Assembly: GCA_964573725.1 (NCBI GenBank)
Contig: CAZNLJ010000056.1
Span: 1 to 26,792 of the forward strand
Direction: 5' to 3'
DNA length: 26,792 nt
Source of the DNA: UBA6168 sp964573725
Lineage (GTDB): Bacteria > Bacteroidota > Bacteroidia > Chitinophagales > Saprospiraceae
Shown: piece by piece, positions 7,812-16,627 of the stretch
How the letters are laid out: each line of letters opens with the position of its first letter
Position numbering within the stretch: position 1 is the first letter of the stretch
The notes under the pieces: model-generated
Seen by the model: only the letters and a program-made list of their open reading frames with translations
The model's database searches: none
What the model was told of the DNA's origin: nothing
Program-made: the position numbers and the translations under genes

Positions 7812-10800
7812 TCAATAATTTTCAATATCCATCAAGGCCCCGGGTTCCAGGGTCACTTCACTGCCTTGTGACACGTGCAAGGTGCGGCCGGTGGCCACTT
7901 CCCCACTCAGGACCAATATCTTCTTTCCGGGAGGAACGATGATGTCATGACAGCCCAGGGGTACAAAACCGATGCTCCAGTTGAAACGGTCGGACCAATG
8001 GAGTGCGTCGCCACCTCCGGTCCAGGTATTCACGATTTCACCCAGGACCGGTACTACAACGGGAATGGCCGGCAGTATGCATCCCCCGTCCCCGAAGTAG
8101 GTTACCACCAGTTCATAGGAACCTGCAGATAAGTCCGTGAAGACATTGGTGAACTGATAGCTTTGTCCGCCGTTGAGGGAATAGCCGACCTGGCCGCCCG
8201 CTGCCGAATTGATGGAAACCATCACGCTGCCATTGGACAAGCCGCAGAGCTCCGGTGACACGTCCACCGAAATCGGTATTGTCTGGACCGTTACCATGGC
8301 CTGGCATGTGGCGGTATTGCCCTGCAAGTCTGTCACGGTGAGGGTCACCGACTGTCCACCTACGTCGCTGCAGTCAAACTCATGAGGGGACACGCTCAAC
8401 GGAATGACCGCTCCACAGTTGTCAAATGAGGCGGCAGCATTGAACACCTCTTCGGGATTCAGTACGACGGTTCCCTCCACCGTCCGGACAATATCCTGAC
8501 AGGCGGCCACCGGCGCGTCCAGATCCATGACCGTGACTACCGCGGCACAAGCGGCGCTGTTCAGCGAGCTGTCCGTAACCGTCAAGGTGACCGTTTGGGG
8601 ACCCAGGTCGGCACAGCTGAAGCTCGCCGGCGACACCATCCGTTCGGCAATGCCACAGGCATCCGTGCTGCCATGGTCGACGTGTGTTGCGGTCAACTGG
8701 AATTGGCCGTTGCCGTCGAGCGACACGGTCACGTCCTTGCACAACGCAAGCGGTGCCACCGTATCCGCAACCGCCACGGTGGCGATACAGCTGCTGCTGT
8801 TGCCGTTGATGTCTGTCACGGTCAGGGTCGGCTCCTGTATTCCGAGGTCGGCACACGTGAAAACCGTCCGGCTCAGCAACATTCCGCCGATCCCGCAGGC
8901 ATCCGAAGAGCTGCTGTCCACGGTGGCCGCGACCAGGACGGCCTGGCCGTTTCCATCGAGGTTGAGCGTGAGTGACCGGCAATGTGCTGCGGGTGCCGTC
9001 GTATCGGTCATGAACAGCGGCAGCCGGACCGTATAAGTTCGATATTGGTAGTAGTTGAAGATGATGGCACCCGGGCCGTCGTTGTCACCCTGCGTATGGA
9101 CCACATTACTGCATAACACCGAGTCGGTGTAACTCGATCCACCGCCACCACTGGAATAACATTCGCCGCCACTGCCCCCTCCGTAGTAACCGCCGCCGCC
9201 ACCACCGGCCTCGCAATAATAGTAGAAGGGATCCGGTATGCTGCCGCCGTAACCGAATCCACCCGGAACGCCCTCGTAATTGCCATCGGCGGCCCCGCCG
9301 GCCCCACCTTCGTACTGGGTTCCCCCTTTCCCCCCGCAATCCCCACAAAAGTATCCGGTTCCATCCCCGGCGACCAGGCCACCGCCGGCTCCCCCTGCAT
9401 AGCCATCCCCATAATAGTTACACCAGGTACCGCCGCCACCGCCGCCGGCCACAAGGACCCGGTGTTCCCATCCGATACCGCCTTTGCGGATGTCCGTGGC
9501 CCCACCGCCGCCGCCACCATAATAATCACCGCCACCGCCACCGTTGTAGCCGCCCGTACCAATGGAATCGTAACTTGTTTCATCCGGTATCCCGCCTACA
9601 AAAACATACAAGGTGTCGCCGGGTTGGACGGCGAGGTCCGCCGTCACGCTGCCCCCTTTACCGTAGGTGGGATCGCTGCCGCAATTGTAGAGCGGGAGCC
9701 CGCCGCGAGCGCCTTGGGCAAATATCGTCATCCGGAAGACATCATCCGGGACAATGAACTGCTGCGCCGCACCGGTCACTCCAAGCGCCCGGGATACCAA
9801 GGTACTATCCAAAACATTCACTTCCGCGTAAATGGTCTCCCCGAGGTCCGCGACAAAGGAGGCGGCCAGGCCCGTGTCCAACTGGTTACCTCCGCTGGGC
9901 GCATCGTACCAACGGACCACCGCATCCTGCAACAGACCTGCTACCGATGCCGTGAAAGCCTCCCCATCGCATAATGATACCGGATCCGTCGACACCGCCA
10001 GGTTGCCGAGTCCGGGAAGGGTATAGCTTACCGGACCGACCCACTCACTGTACCCTGCCCCGCACTGCGTCCGGAACCAGGCGTAATACGTTGAGTCCGG
10101 CCAGAGGAACGCCACCGTCAGGGAATCCCCCGACAGGCTGCTGTAAGTCGGCACGGTTGCCGTATCCGGTGGCACGGCTTGGCTGGAGAAATAAATATCG
10201 GTGGTGACCGCATTGCTGCAGGTCAATGGCGGCAGCCACGCCAGCACGACATCCGTGTACGGACGACTTCCGCTGCGCATGAGGGGCATCCCGGGTGCTG
10301 GACAAGGGGCCGGCTGGAATACCACCGGCTCCCTCGGAACCTGACATGCGACCTGTTCGGCACCCGTCGCATCGAATGCGAACAGCCATTCCCCTCCCTG
10401 CTGCCCATTGTAGTTGTTACCGTCCTCGTTGTGTACGAACAACAGGCCGTCCCATGGCGAGAAGATGAATTGGGCGGCTTCATTGCCGATACCCTGGAAC
10501 TCGGCCACCGTATCCACGGCCGCCGTCATAAGATGCAACCGGACCAACAGGTCTGTATTTCGCTTCCTGTACAGGAGGGAATAACCCTCCCCGTCATACG
10601 TGGACATGTTCCAGGACCAACAGGATTCCGCCCCCCTGATCTCATCGTCCAGGTCCACGTACTCCATGACCACCGTCACCTGTCCGGTGTTGATGTCTAT
10701 TCGGTATATTTTCTTACCGATGTTGGCATACAACAACACATACCCGCTGCCATTGAACAAGGAACTTCTGGAACACCCGATATTCTCCAGTGTCATGCTC

Positions 10801-13800
10801 AGGACAATCGTATCGCCTGTCGCGACGCCGGCCGTATCGAATTCCAGGATGCGGTTGACCCGCTCGAAACTGTTTTCAACCGTCGATGTCTCCTCGTTGT
10901 AATAGGTCAATCCGTAGAGCCTGCCTGTGGCCAGGTCACTGAACATCCGGTCCAGCCTCGGCAGCGTCACGCCGTTCTGCAACCGGTGGTCGTACCGCAC
11001 CGTGGCTCCGTCTCCCGTGTAGAAAACATGGTCCGGAGTCACGGCCAAACCACGGCCGTCATCTCCCGAAAGGGCTTCATGATCGACCTTGTAACGCGCC
11101 GAATCGGTCCGGACGGAAACCAGTTCTTCGAAAACCGGGTCGAATGCCGCTGCATAGACGGTATCCGGATTCAAGACCAGTCGATCCAAGCGGGGACCCG
11201 TACCGAGCACATTCCCACCCTGTGGTGCATCATACCACCGCACGAATTGGTGGGTTGCCCATGCGGATAGTGTCTCGCCGGAACAACCGGTGACCAAGGG
11301 TTCGGCGATGACCCCGGCGGGCACCTCGTACATCCGGCCATCGCAATCGTTGTCAATCCCGTCGTTGCAGATTTCCGGCTGGCCCGGGTGGATAGCTGCG
11401 TCGTTGTCGTCGCAATCCGTCCCTACGGGTGCATAACTGCCGTTGGACGGAGCCGGACAGGCATCCTCGTAGGCGGTCTGTGAACCGTATCCGTCCCCGT
11501 CCGCATCTACGTACCAACGGGTCAATACCTCGACGACCGCACTGGTATCCACGCAGCCGTATGCATCGGTGGTGATGGCTCGCCAAGTCCCGCAGCCGGA
11601 AGCGGTCCGTTGCAAACTTGCGACCCCCGGCGAGAAGGATTGGACCCGAAAATTATCCTTATCCGAGACGAAGAGGGTCCCATCGGCACCGAGGGCCACG
11701 GACAGCGGGCCTTTCAACTGGTCGGGTTGGCTCCCCCATCCGTTGCCACCGGCAATCACGGTCGTACCGACCTGTTCCGTCCGCCAGCGCAGGACCTGGC
11801 CATCGCCCGCTGCAATCACGGTGCCGTCCGCTTCCACCCGGATATCGTTGAACTCCGCCGGCGGCCCCAGGGTCGTGCCACCAAAGGGAACGGATTGCCC
11901 TTCCGAAGCGCCCGGCGCCCATTTCATGATGCGGCTGTTACCGGCATCGGATATGTACAAGTTACCGTCTTTGTCCACCCAAATACCCGTAGGGTAGGCC
12001 AGTTGGTCGGCGGCAGCCCCCATTCCGGCGCCGCCTGCAACCGTTTCCCCGACGGCGGCTCCTGTCGCCCATCGTTGCACACGGTGGTTGTAAAAATCGG
12101 AAACGTACAGGTTGCCGGCCATATCCACGAAAATCGAATACGGAAAATTCAACTGGTGCGCATCCGAACCCGCTCCCAGGGTATCACCGGCTACCAGGAT
12201 TCCCGCCGTCGCGCCGGGTGCCCATTTCACGACCCGGTGGTTCTGTGCATCCGCAATGTAAATATTCCCCGATCCATCCACCCAAATGGACTGCGGCTCA
12301 TTGAGCTGTGCCAACCCGCTTCCGGTGCCGTTACCACCGGCAACGAGCGTCCCCGCCGTGGCTCCCGGTGTCCACAAGGTCACCCGGTTGCCTGCACCGG
12401 CATCGGCCACATACAACGAATCGCCGCGAAGGAACAGGTCCGTGGGGAGGATTTCCTCCAACCCTGCGGTATCGTACCCGTTACCACCGGCCACTGTCTG
12501 CCCGGCACTGACAAATCCGTCCGGTTCCACGAATACCGTCGTGTCGTTACGTTGCCAGATGATGCTGTCCAACTCCCTGCCGATATCTGTCAGGAGGGTG
12601 ATGGTTTCTCCGCTGAGGGAATCATCCATGGAAAGAGCCGTCTCGAACGGTCCCAACCATGCGTTGACACTACCTTCCATATCCCCTGTACACCCGGAGA
12701 TGCTGACTCCGTAAACAGTATGGTTCCCGCTTGCCGTCGGCATCCCGACGGTGAGGGGACCACCGGTACCTGCTACCGGAGCCCCCACCGGAAGACCTGC
12801 CGATTGCAGCTGGTAGCTCACCGCAAATTGGGAGCTGTCCAGCACGATCGGCTCCAGGGTATTGTTGCATTCGGCCCCGCCCCCCCGCAGGGAGAACGGC
12901 AGGACCAGAATGGAGGAATCCTGTATCTCATAGGCCCCCATATCCACGCCCAGCCCGTTGTAATCGCGCGGATTCCCGTCCAAATCCGTCGGAAACCCCG
13001 CTATATAGGCATTACTGCCGGTATTGGATGCCGGGGAACACAACTGCAGCCGGAAATCGGACGGCCCGACGAACAGCGGGTCGGAACCGACCACGCCCTG
13101 GATTATGGAGTGGGAATAATTGTCGGTGATCCCGGCACCCCAACTGTTTGCCCAAACGATGCAATTCTCCAGGATACCGACCGAGGAGTTGCGAATGGCG
13201 AAAGCGGGCCGCCCCCCGCTGTTCACCACGGTACAGTTGGTGAACCTGGCGATTGTGGTCATTCCCAGGTAGATGGCGCCCCCCGCATAGTTGTTGACGA
13301 AATTGCCATCGAAAAGGCAGTTCACGAAGCTGGCTTCCGCATCGGCCCGCCCAAAATAGGCCCCTCCGGAGTCGTGGCTGTAGTTCGACCGGAAGATGCT
13401 GTTGCGAACCTGGATCACGGCGTTGTCGGTACCGAAGATGCCGCCGCCGCCTGCGATGCCAAGGTTGTTCTCGAATACACAACGATGAAGGGTCAATCGG
13501 CTGCTGTCTGACACGGTGATACCGCCGCCGGCATAGGATACGTTGTCCTCGAACCGGCAATCGACAAGCTCCACCATACTGCCCGCATTCAGCCGAAGGG
13601 CTCCCGAACCAAACGTATTGTAGGCATCCGACAAGGTGATGCCATCCAGCAGAATGCCGGCACTGGCCCCGAACACGTTCAGCAGGAAATAACTGTTGTC
13701 CGTTTGGAGGGTGGTATCACCGATATTTCCGGAGATGATGGTCTGGTGCGCCGATTTATCCCGCTGGGAGATATCCGTCTCTGTCCCGGCGAAGCCTCCG

Positions 13801-14144
13801 TACCATTGCAGGCTGTCCGGCAAATTGAAATTGGCATCCCGATCGTTCGGTGCCGCGGATGTCGTCGGGTAATAAATCCCTTCCGCCACCCATAGCTCCC
13901 GTAGCCCCGCCGTGGACAAGGCGGTCTGCAACTGGTCGGATCCATAGGCATCCGCCCAGCTGGTGCCGTCCATGTTGCCGGCACCGCTTTGGGTGACGTA
14001 TACCCGAACCGGCACCTGGCCGTCGAATGTCCCGGTCGGCTGGACGGCCACGCTCGAGACAGGGATGTTGCCCCCGGCCGCTTGCCAAGCCATGCAACAA
14101 AAAAAACACAGATAACAAAAATTCTTACCGGATATCATATGCAA
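7812..14144 (-). CDS. Giant secreted mosaic protein (beta-helix, NHL, MopE-type, Gly-rich, HYR)
   Basis: 2110 residues with an N-terminal Sec signal (hydrophobic FCYLCFFCCMAW, cleavage near AAGG). Modules in order, with approximate residues: right-handed beta-helix of the pectin-lyase fold (50-405, repeated short FxNC and GGGI turns, closing with DLDGNPRDYNG and VDMGAYE); five or six NHL repeats (545-838, such as IWVDGSGNIYIADAQNHRV); a MopE-type putative metal-binding stretch (877-935, DADGDGYG, DCDDNDAAIHPG, DGIDNDCDG); an Ig-like module (945-1012); a second propeller-like region (about 1000-1265); an Fn3-like module (1281-1372); another Ig-like module (1380-1462); a glycine-rich ALK/LTK-like domain (1464-1700, GGGGGATDIR); three HYR-like repeats (1715-1950); an SprB-like repeat (1952-2035); and a terminal WTGGG...FNW module common at Saprospiria protein ends. 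It is likely surface-bound or released. The ligand is unknown. No enzyme active site is evident. Confidence 0.9.
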   Translation of the reverse strand: MHMISGKNFCYLCFFCCMAWQAAGGNIPVSSVAVQPTGTFDGQVPVRVYVTQSGAGNMDGTSWADAYGSDQLQTALSTAGLRELWVAEGIYYPTTSAAPNDRDANFNLPDSLQWYGGFAGTETDISQRDKSAHQTIISGNIGDTTLQTDNSYFLLNVFGASAGILLDGITLSDAYNTFGSGALRLNAGSMVELVDCRFEDNVSYAGGGITVSDSSRLTLHRCVFENNLGIAGGGGIFGTDNAVIQVRNSIFRSNYSHDSGGAYFGRADAEASFVNCLFDGNFVNNYAGGAIYLGMTTIARFTNCTVVNSGGRPAFAIRNSSVGILENCIVWANSWGAGITDNYSHSIIQGVVGSDPLFVGPSDFRLQLCSPASNTGSNAYIAGFPTDLDGNPRDYNGLGVDMGAYEIQDSSILVLPFSLRGGGAECNNTLEPIVLDSSQFAVSYQLQSAGLPVGAPVAGTGGPLTVGMPTASGNHTVYGVSISGCTGDMEGSVNAWLGPFETALSMDDSLSGETITLLTDIGRELDSIIWQRNDTTVFVEPDGFVSAGQTVAGGNGYDTAGLEEILPTDLFLRGDSLYVADAGAGNRVTLWTPGATAGTLVAGGNGTGSGLAQLNEPQSIWVDGSGNIYIADAQNHRVVKWAPGATAGILVAGDTLGAGSDAHQLNFPYSIFVDMAGNLYVSDFYNHRVQRWATGAAVGETVAGGAGMGAAADQLAYPTGIWVDKDGNLYISDAGNSRIMKWAPGASEGQSVPFGGTTLGPPAEFNDIRVEADGTVIAAGDGQVLRWRTEQVGTTVIAGGNGWGSQPDQLKGPLSVALGADGTLFVSDKDNFRVQSFSPGVASLQRTASGCGTWRAITTDAYGCVDTSAVVEVLTRWYVDADGDGYGSQTAYEDACPAPSNGSYAPVGTDCDDNDAAIHPGQPEICNDGIDNDCDGRMYEVPAGVIAEPLVTGCSGETLSAWATHQFVRWYDAPQGGNVLGTGPRLDRLVLNPDTVYAAAFDPVFEELVSVRTDSARYKVDHEALSGDDGRGLAVTPDHVFYTGDGATVRYDHRLQNGVTLPRLDRMFSDLATGRLYGLTYYNEETSTVENSFERVNRILEFDTAGVATGDTIVLSMTLENIGCSRSSLFNGSGYVLLYANIGKKIYRIDINTGQVTVVMEYVDLDDEIRGAESCWSWNMSTYDGEGYSLLYRKRNTDLLVRLHLMTAAVDTVAEFQGIGNEAAQFIFSPWDGLLFVHNEDGNNYNGQQGGEWLFAFDATGAEQVACQVPREPVVFQPAPCPAPGMPLMRSGSRPYTDVVLAWLPPLTCSNAVTTDIYFSSQAVPPDTATVPTYSSLSGDSLTVAFLWPDSTYYAWFRTQCGAGYSEWVGPVSYTLPGLGNLAVSTDPVSLCDGEAFTASVAGLLQDAVVRWYDAPSGGNQLDTGLAASFVADLGETIYAEVNVLDSTLVSRALGVTGAAQQFIVPDDVFRMTIFAQGARGGLPLYNCGSDPTYGKGGSVTADLAVQPGDTLYVFVGGIPDETSYDSIGTGGYNGGGGGDYYGGGGGGATDIRKGGIGWEHRVLVAGGGGGGTWCNYYGDGYAGGAGGGLVAGDGTGYFCGDCGGKGGTQYEGGAGGAADGNYEGVPGGFGYGGSIPDPFYYYCEAGGGGGGYYGGGSGGECYSSGGGGSSYTDSVLCSNVVHTQGDNDGPGAIIFNYYQYRTYTVRLPLFMTDTTAPAAHCRSLTLNLDGNGQAVLVAATVDSSSSDACGIGGMLLSRTVFTCADLGIQEPTLTVTDINGNSSSCIATVAVADTVAPLALCKDVTVSLDGNGQFQLTATHVDHGSTDACGIAERMVSPASFSCADLGPQTVTLTVTDSSLNSAACAAVVTVMDLDAPVAACQDIVRTVEGTVVLNPEEVFNAAASFDNCGAVIPLSVSPHEFDCSDVGGQSVTLTVTDLQGNTATCQAMVTVQTIPISVDVSPELCGLSNGSVMVSINSAAGGQVGYSLNGGQSYQFTNVFTDLSAGSYELVVTYFGDGGCILPAIPVVVPVLGEIVNTWTGGGDALHWSDRFNWSIGFVPLGCHDIIVPPGKKILVLSGEVATGRTLHVSQGSEVTLEPGALMDIENY

Positions 14145-15133
14145 TTGTTTTTAGTGCTCATTGCCGCATGCTGTCCTCTTTCCGTGTGATTCCTCCCGCC
14201 CCCCTCCATTGGTACGCGGACGATTGGTGCTGCCTCCCTCCAAATGGGAACAGCCCGGCGTGTCCTGACCCGGCCGCAGCGAAAACTACCGCCATGGTGG
14301 ACGAACAACCGCCGCAACTATTCCGATAAGTGGTAAGGCTATCTCCCGGTAGGGCGCGATAGCACTGGAATCAACTAAGCTGTCATGTTTGGAAAGAATG
14401 GTAATGGACGATACGGCAGGCTGTGCTGGATTGATTTCTTCCTGCGTCAGCCAGATTTATCACTACCAACCTTTTTGCATCGATAACGGGTGGGTAAAAT
14501 TTTGGCATCGCAAATGTAATTTTTTTCACCGCGATTTCACAATCCTTTTTTTAAAGGTGAAAATATACTTGTTGCCGTGGGCCAGCGAAGTGGGGAATAA
14601 GCGCTTTTTCTTTCCATTGGAAGGCTTTGGGAGGAAACATGCCCCGGCTGTATGACCCCAAAAGGCATAAAGTGGGAAGAAATTGAGCTGGTATCCAGGA
14701 CAGCGGCCTGCGCCGGCGTAAAAACGCACCAGGAGAAGCTGTGGTGCCCCGAGACCGGAACGGACGGATACGGGAACGGCGGTTTGTACTGCGCCACTTG
14801 ACCTGTCCCGGATGGATATACAACTACGGTCTTTCGGTTTACGCCCATCGATCGCTACCGCTGCACCGTTTTGTCGTAAGGGGTCGGGGAATGCAAGCGC
14901 ACCGCCTGATGCCCAACCCCCTGAGGAGAACGACCGACCGGCGGTTGTCCGGATTGTCCACCGGGATCCGGGTATCGCGTTTTTGGAAAAGCGGGCAACG
15001 GATATCGCCCATCAGGAACGAAGGCCACGATATCCTCTGCTTTCATTCCTACACGCATGCAGGTTACCGATATCGGGGAGACAGTGCGGGGAGATGCGTT
15101 TGAGGAACGACCACTGTAGGCTACTTAATCCTT
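14145..15133. other. Gene-free region of about 1 kb between rhaB and the surface-protein gene
   Basis: Frames up to about 120 codons are present on both strands, but none shows a family motif, a repeat or a convincing translation start. The part 14380-14600 is clearly more AT-rich than its surroundings and contains the candidate promoter at 14511-14542. I found no clear intrinsic terminator for rhaB, although an imperfect pairing ACAGTG/CACTGT brackets about 28 nt just past its stop codon. A leader or small RNA could be hidden here; nothing in the sequence proves one. Confidence 0.45.
14511..14542 (-). promoter_or_regulatory. Candidate Bacteroidota promoter for the 2110-residue protein gene
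   Basis: TACATTTG (14511-14518, minus strand) matches the TAnnTTTG -7 consensus exactly. A TTG (14540-14542) lies 21 bp upstream, two bases more than the preferred spacing. The region is AT-rich. Transcription would begin near 14505, giving an unusually long leader of about 360 nt before the start codon at 14144. Confidence 0.5.
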
Positions 15134-16528
15134 TCACCTGGCCGGTGCGTTTTCCGCTCCCGGCATACGGGTATTTACATCCACCCGCCGGGTATCGATG
15201 AGCTTGTCCGGCACCGGCCCCGGATTCCAATGTTCCCGAACCGCCAATGCCGCGCCCAAGGCGCTTGCCTGCGCCACCCTCGCGGCATACACCGGACAAT
15301 CGGGGAGTGCCGCCGCCAATTTTTCCATGAACTGCTCATTGTGGGAAAATCCGCCGTCCACGTACAAGCTCGCCCCTGTCGTATCTTCCCGGACCAGGGT
15401 CAGGGAAGCCACCTGCTCCCGGACCAGTTCCTCCACCAGTTGCCGATAGGCCGTCCGACAGCCGCCGGCCGTCGTTCCCGCCGCCGGCGGGTCCAGGTGG
15501 AAGTCGGCCGGAACACCGAACCGCCGGGCGATGGCCCGGACTGCCTCGTCATGCCGGTTCCCGCCGAAATACCGGGCCGCCTTGACGGGCTCCCCATGGT
15601 AACTTCGGTAGCACAGGCAGTCCGCCGCCAATTCCGCCGCCGTCAAGGGCTGCCGGTTGAACGGATTGAGGGTGATGCACCAGGTACCGGTGGATAACAA
15701 CAGGAAAGGTGTCCGGTTTGTCAATTGGTAGGGGATCAGCGCGGCGGAACTGTCGTGCAGGCCGATGCCGACCCGCAGCTGCCTGCCCCGCCATGGGAAG
15801 GTCCATCCGGCGGACTGGCTCCGCAAGGGCGGAAACTTGTCGATGAGGCCGCTCCTGCGGACCCAGGCATGGTAGTCGTTGCGCCGGAAATCCCACAAGA
15901 AGGTATGGCAACCCAGGCTGGTATGTTCGTCGGCCGGCTCCAATCCGGCCGACGGCCGCCCGGTTCGTTTCGCCGCCTCTCCCGCCAACAACCAGGCCAG
16001 GTACTGCGGCAAATGGAGCGACCAACGGATCTTCCGATACACCGCCGGCCGTTCCCGATACAAGCTGTACAGCTGTAAACCGCTGTTCAGGAACCCCAAT
16101 ACCGGGGATGCCGTGGCGAGGGACAGGGTCTCCCGGGGGCCGTTTTCCCGGAAGAAGTCCGCTTCGACAGGTGCCGGACAAGGCTTCAGGTAGTTGTACA
16201 AGGGCGTCACCGGATCGCCCTGTCCGTCGAGGTGGACCAGGCTGGCTCCATAGGCGGTACAATTGATGGCCCGCACGACCGACCCCTCGGGGGTGCGGAG
16301 CAAGTCCTCCATGGTGTCGAGGACCCAGTGCCGCAAAGCGGTCAGGTCTTCACAAGGGAAGCCGTCCTCATCCGTCGTCTCCGGCAGTACGTCCGCCTGC
16401 GAGGCCACCACCTGGTAGCGCCTGTCCAGGATGAAGGCTTTCTTGTTGGTCTTCCCGATGTCGAAGACCAGGCAGTGACCCTCAGCGGGGCCGATGTCCG
16501 CCGGATTATCCGGTACTGTTTTTTTCAT
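15134..16528 (-). CDS. rhaB: FGGY-family carbohydrate kinase, probable rhamnulokinase
   Basis: 464 residues from the ATG at 16528 (MKKTVPDN). An in-frame ATG at 16561 behind an A-rich stretch is a possible earlier start. FGGY kinases phosphorylate open-chain or keto sugars with ATP. Here the expected reaction is L-rhamnulose to L-rhamnulose-1-phosphate, inferred mainly from the neighbouring isomerase and aldolase. Visible motifs are the N-terminal phosphate loop DIGKTNKK (23-30, with KTN in place of the usual TTS), GIGLHDSSAA (254-263, with the likely catalytic base Asp259), STGTW (279-283) and the C-terminal YVDGGFSHN (389-397). The gene is last in the rha cluster, 99 bp after rhaI, on the same strand. 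Fuculokinase or another ketose kinase is the main alternative. Confidence 0.8.
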   Translation of the reverse strand: MKKTVPDNPADIGPAEGHCLVFDIGKTNKKAFILDRRYQVVASQADVLPETTDEDGFPCEDLTALRHWVLDTMEDLLRTPEGSVVRAINCTAYGASLVHLDGQGDPVTPLYNYLKPCPAPVEADFFRENGPRETLSLATASPVLGFLNSGLQLYSLYRERPAVYRKIRWSLHLPQYLAWLLAGEAAKRTGRPSAGLEPADEHTSLGCHTFLWDFRRNDYHAWVRRSGLIDKFPPLRSQSAGWTFPWRGRQLRVGIGLHDSSAALIPYQLTNRTPFLLLSTGTWCITLNPFNRQPLTAAELAADCLCYRSYHGEPVKAARYFGGNRHDEAVRAIARRFGVPADFHLDPPAAGTTAGGCRTAYRQLVEELVREQVASLTLVREDTTGASLYVDGGFSHNEQFMEKLAAALPDCPVYAARVAQASALGAALAVREHWNPGPVPDKLIDTRRVDVNTRMPGAENAPAR

Positions 16529-16627
16529 AGGCTGAGGATGACCCAACGGATGGGCCGCCATTTTTTTCGGTCGCCTTCGGCATGGACGGCCGATCCTGCG
16601 CGGTGCCGGCAGGTATCTTGGTCCGGG

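Noticed and set aside
14471..14505. A plus-strand promoter in the AT-rich patch
   Set aside because: The -7 candidate has an extra base between TA and TTTG and there is no plus-strand gene downstream.
14389..14655. A possible 88-residue plus-strand gene
   Set aside because: It overlaps the AT-rich candidate promoter, lacks a good translation start and has no recognisable motif.
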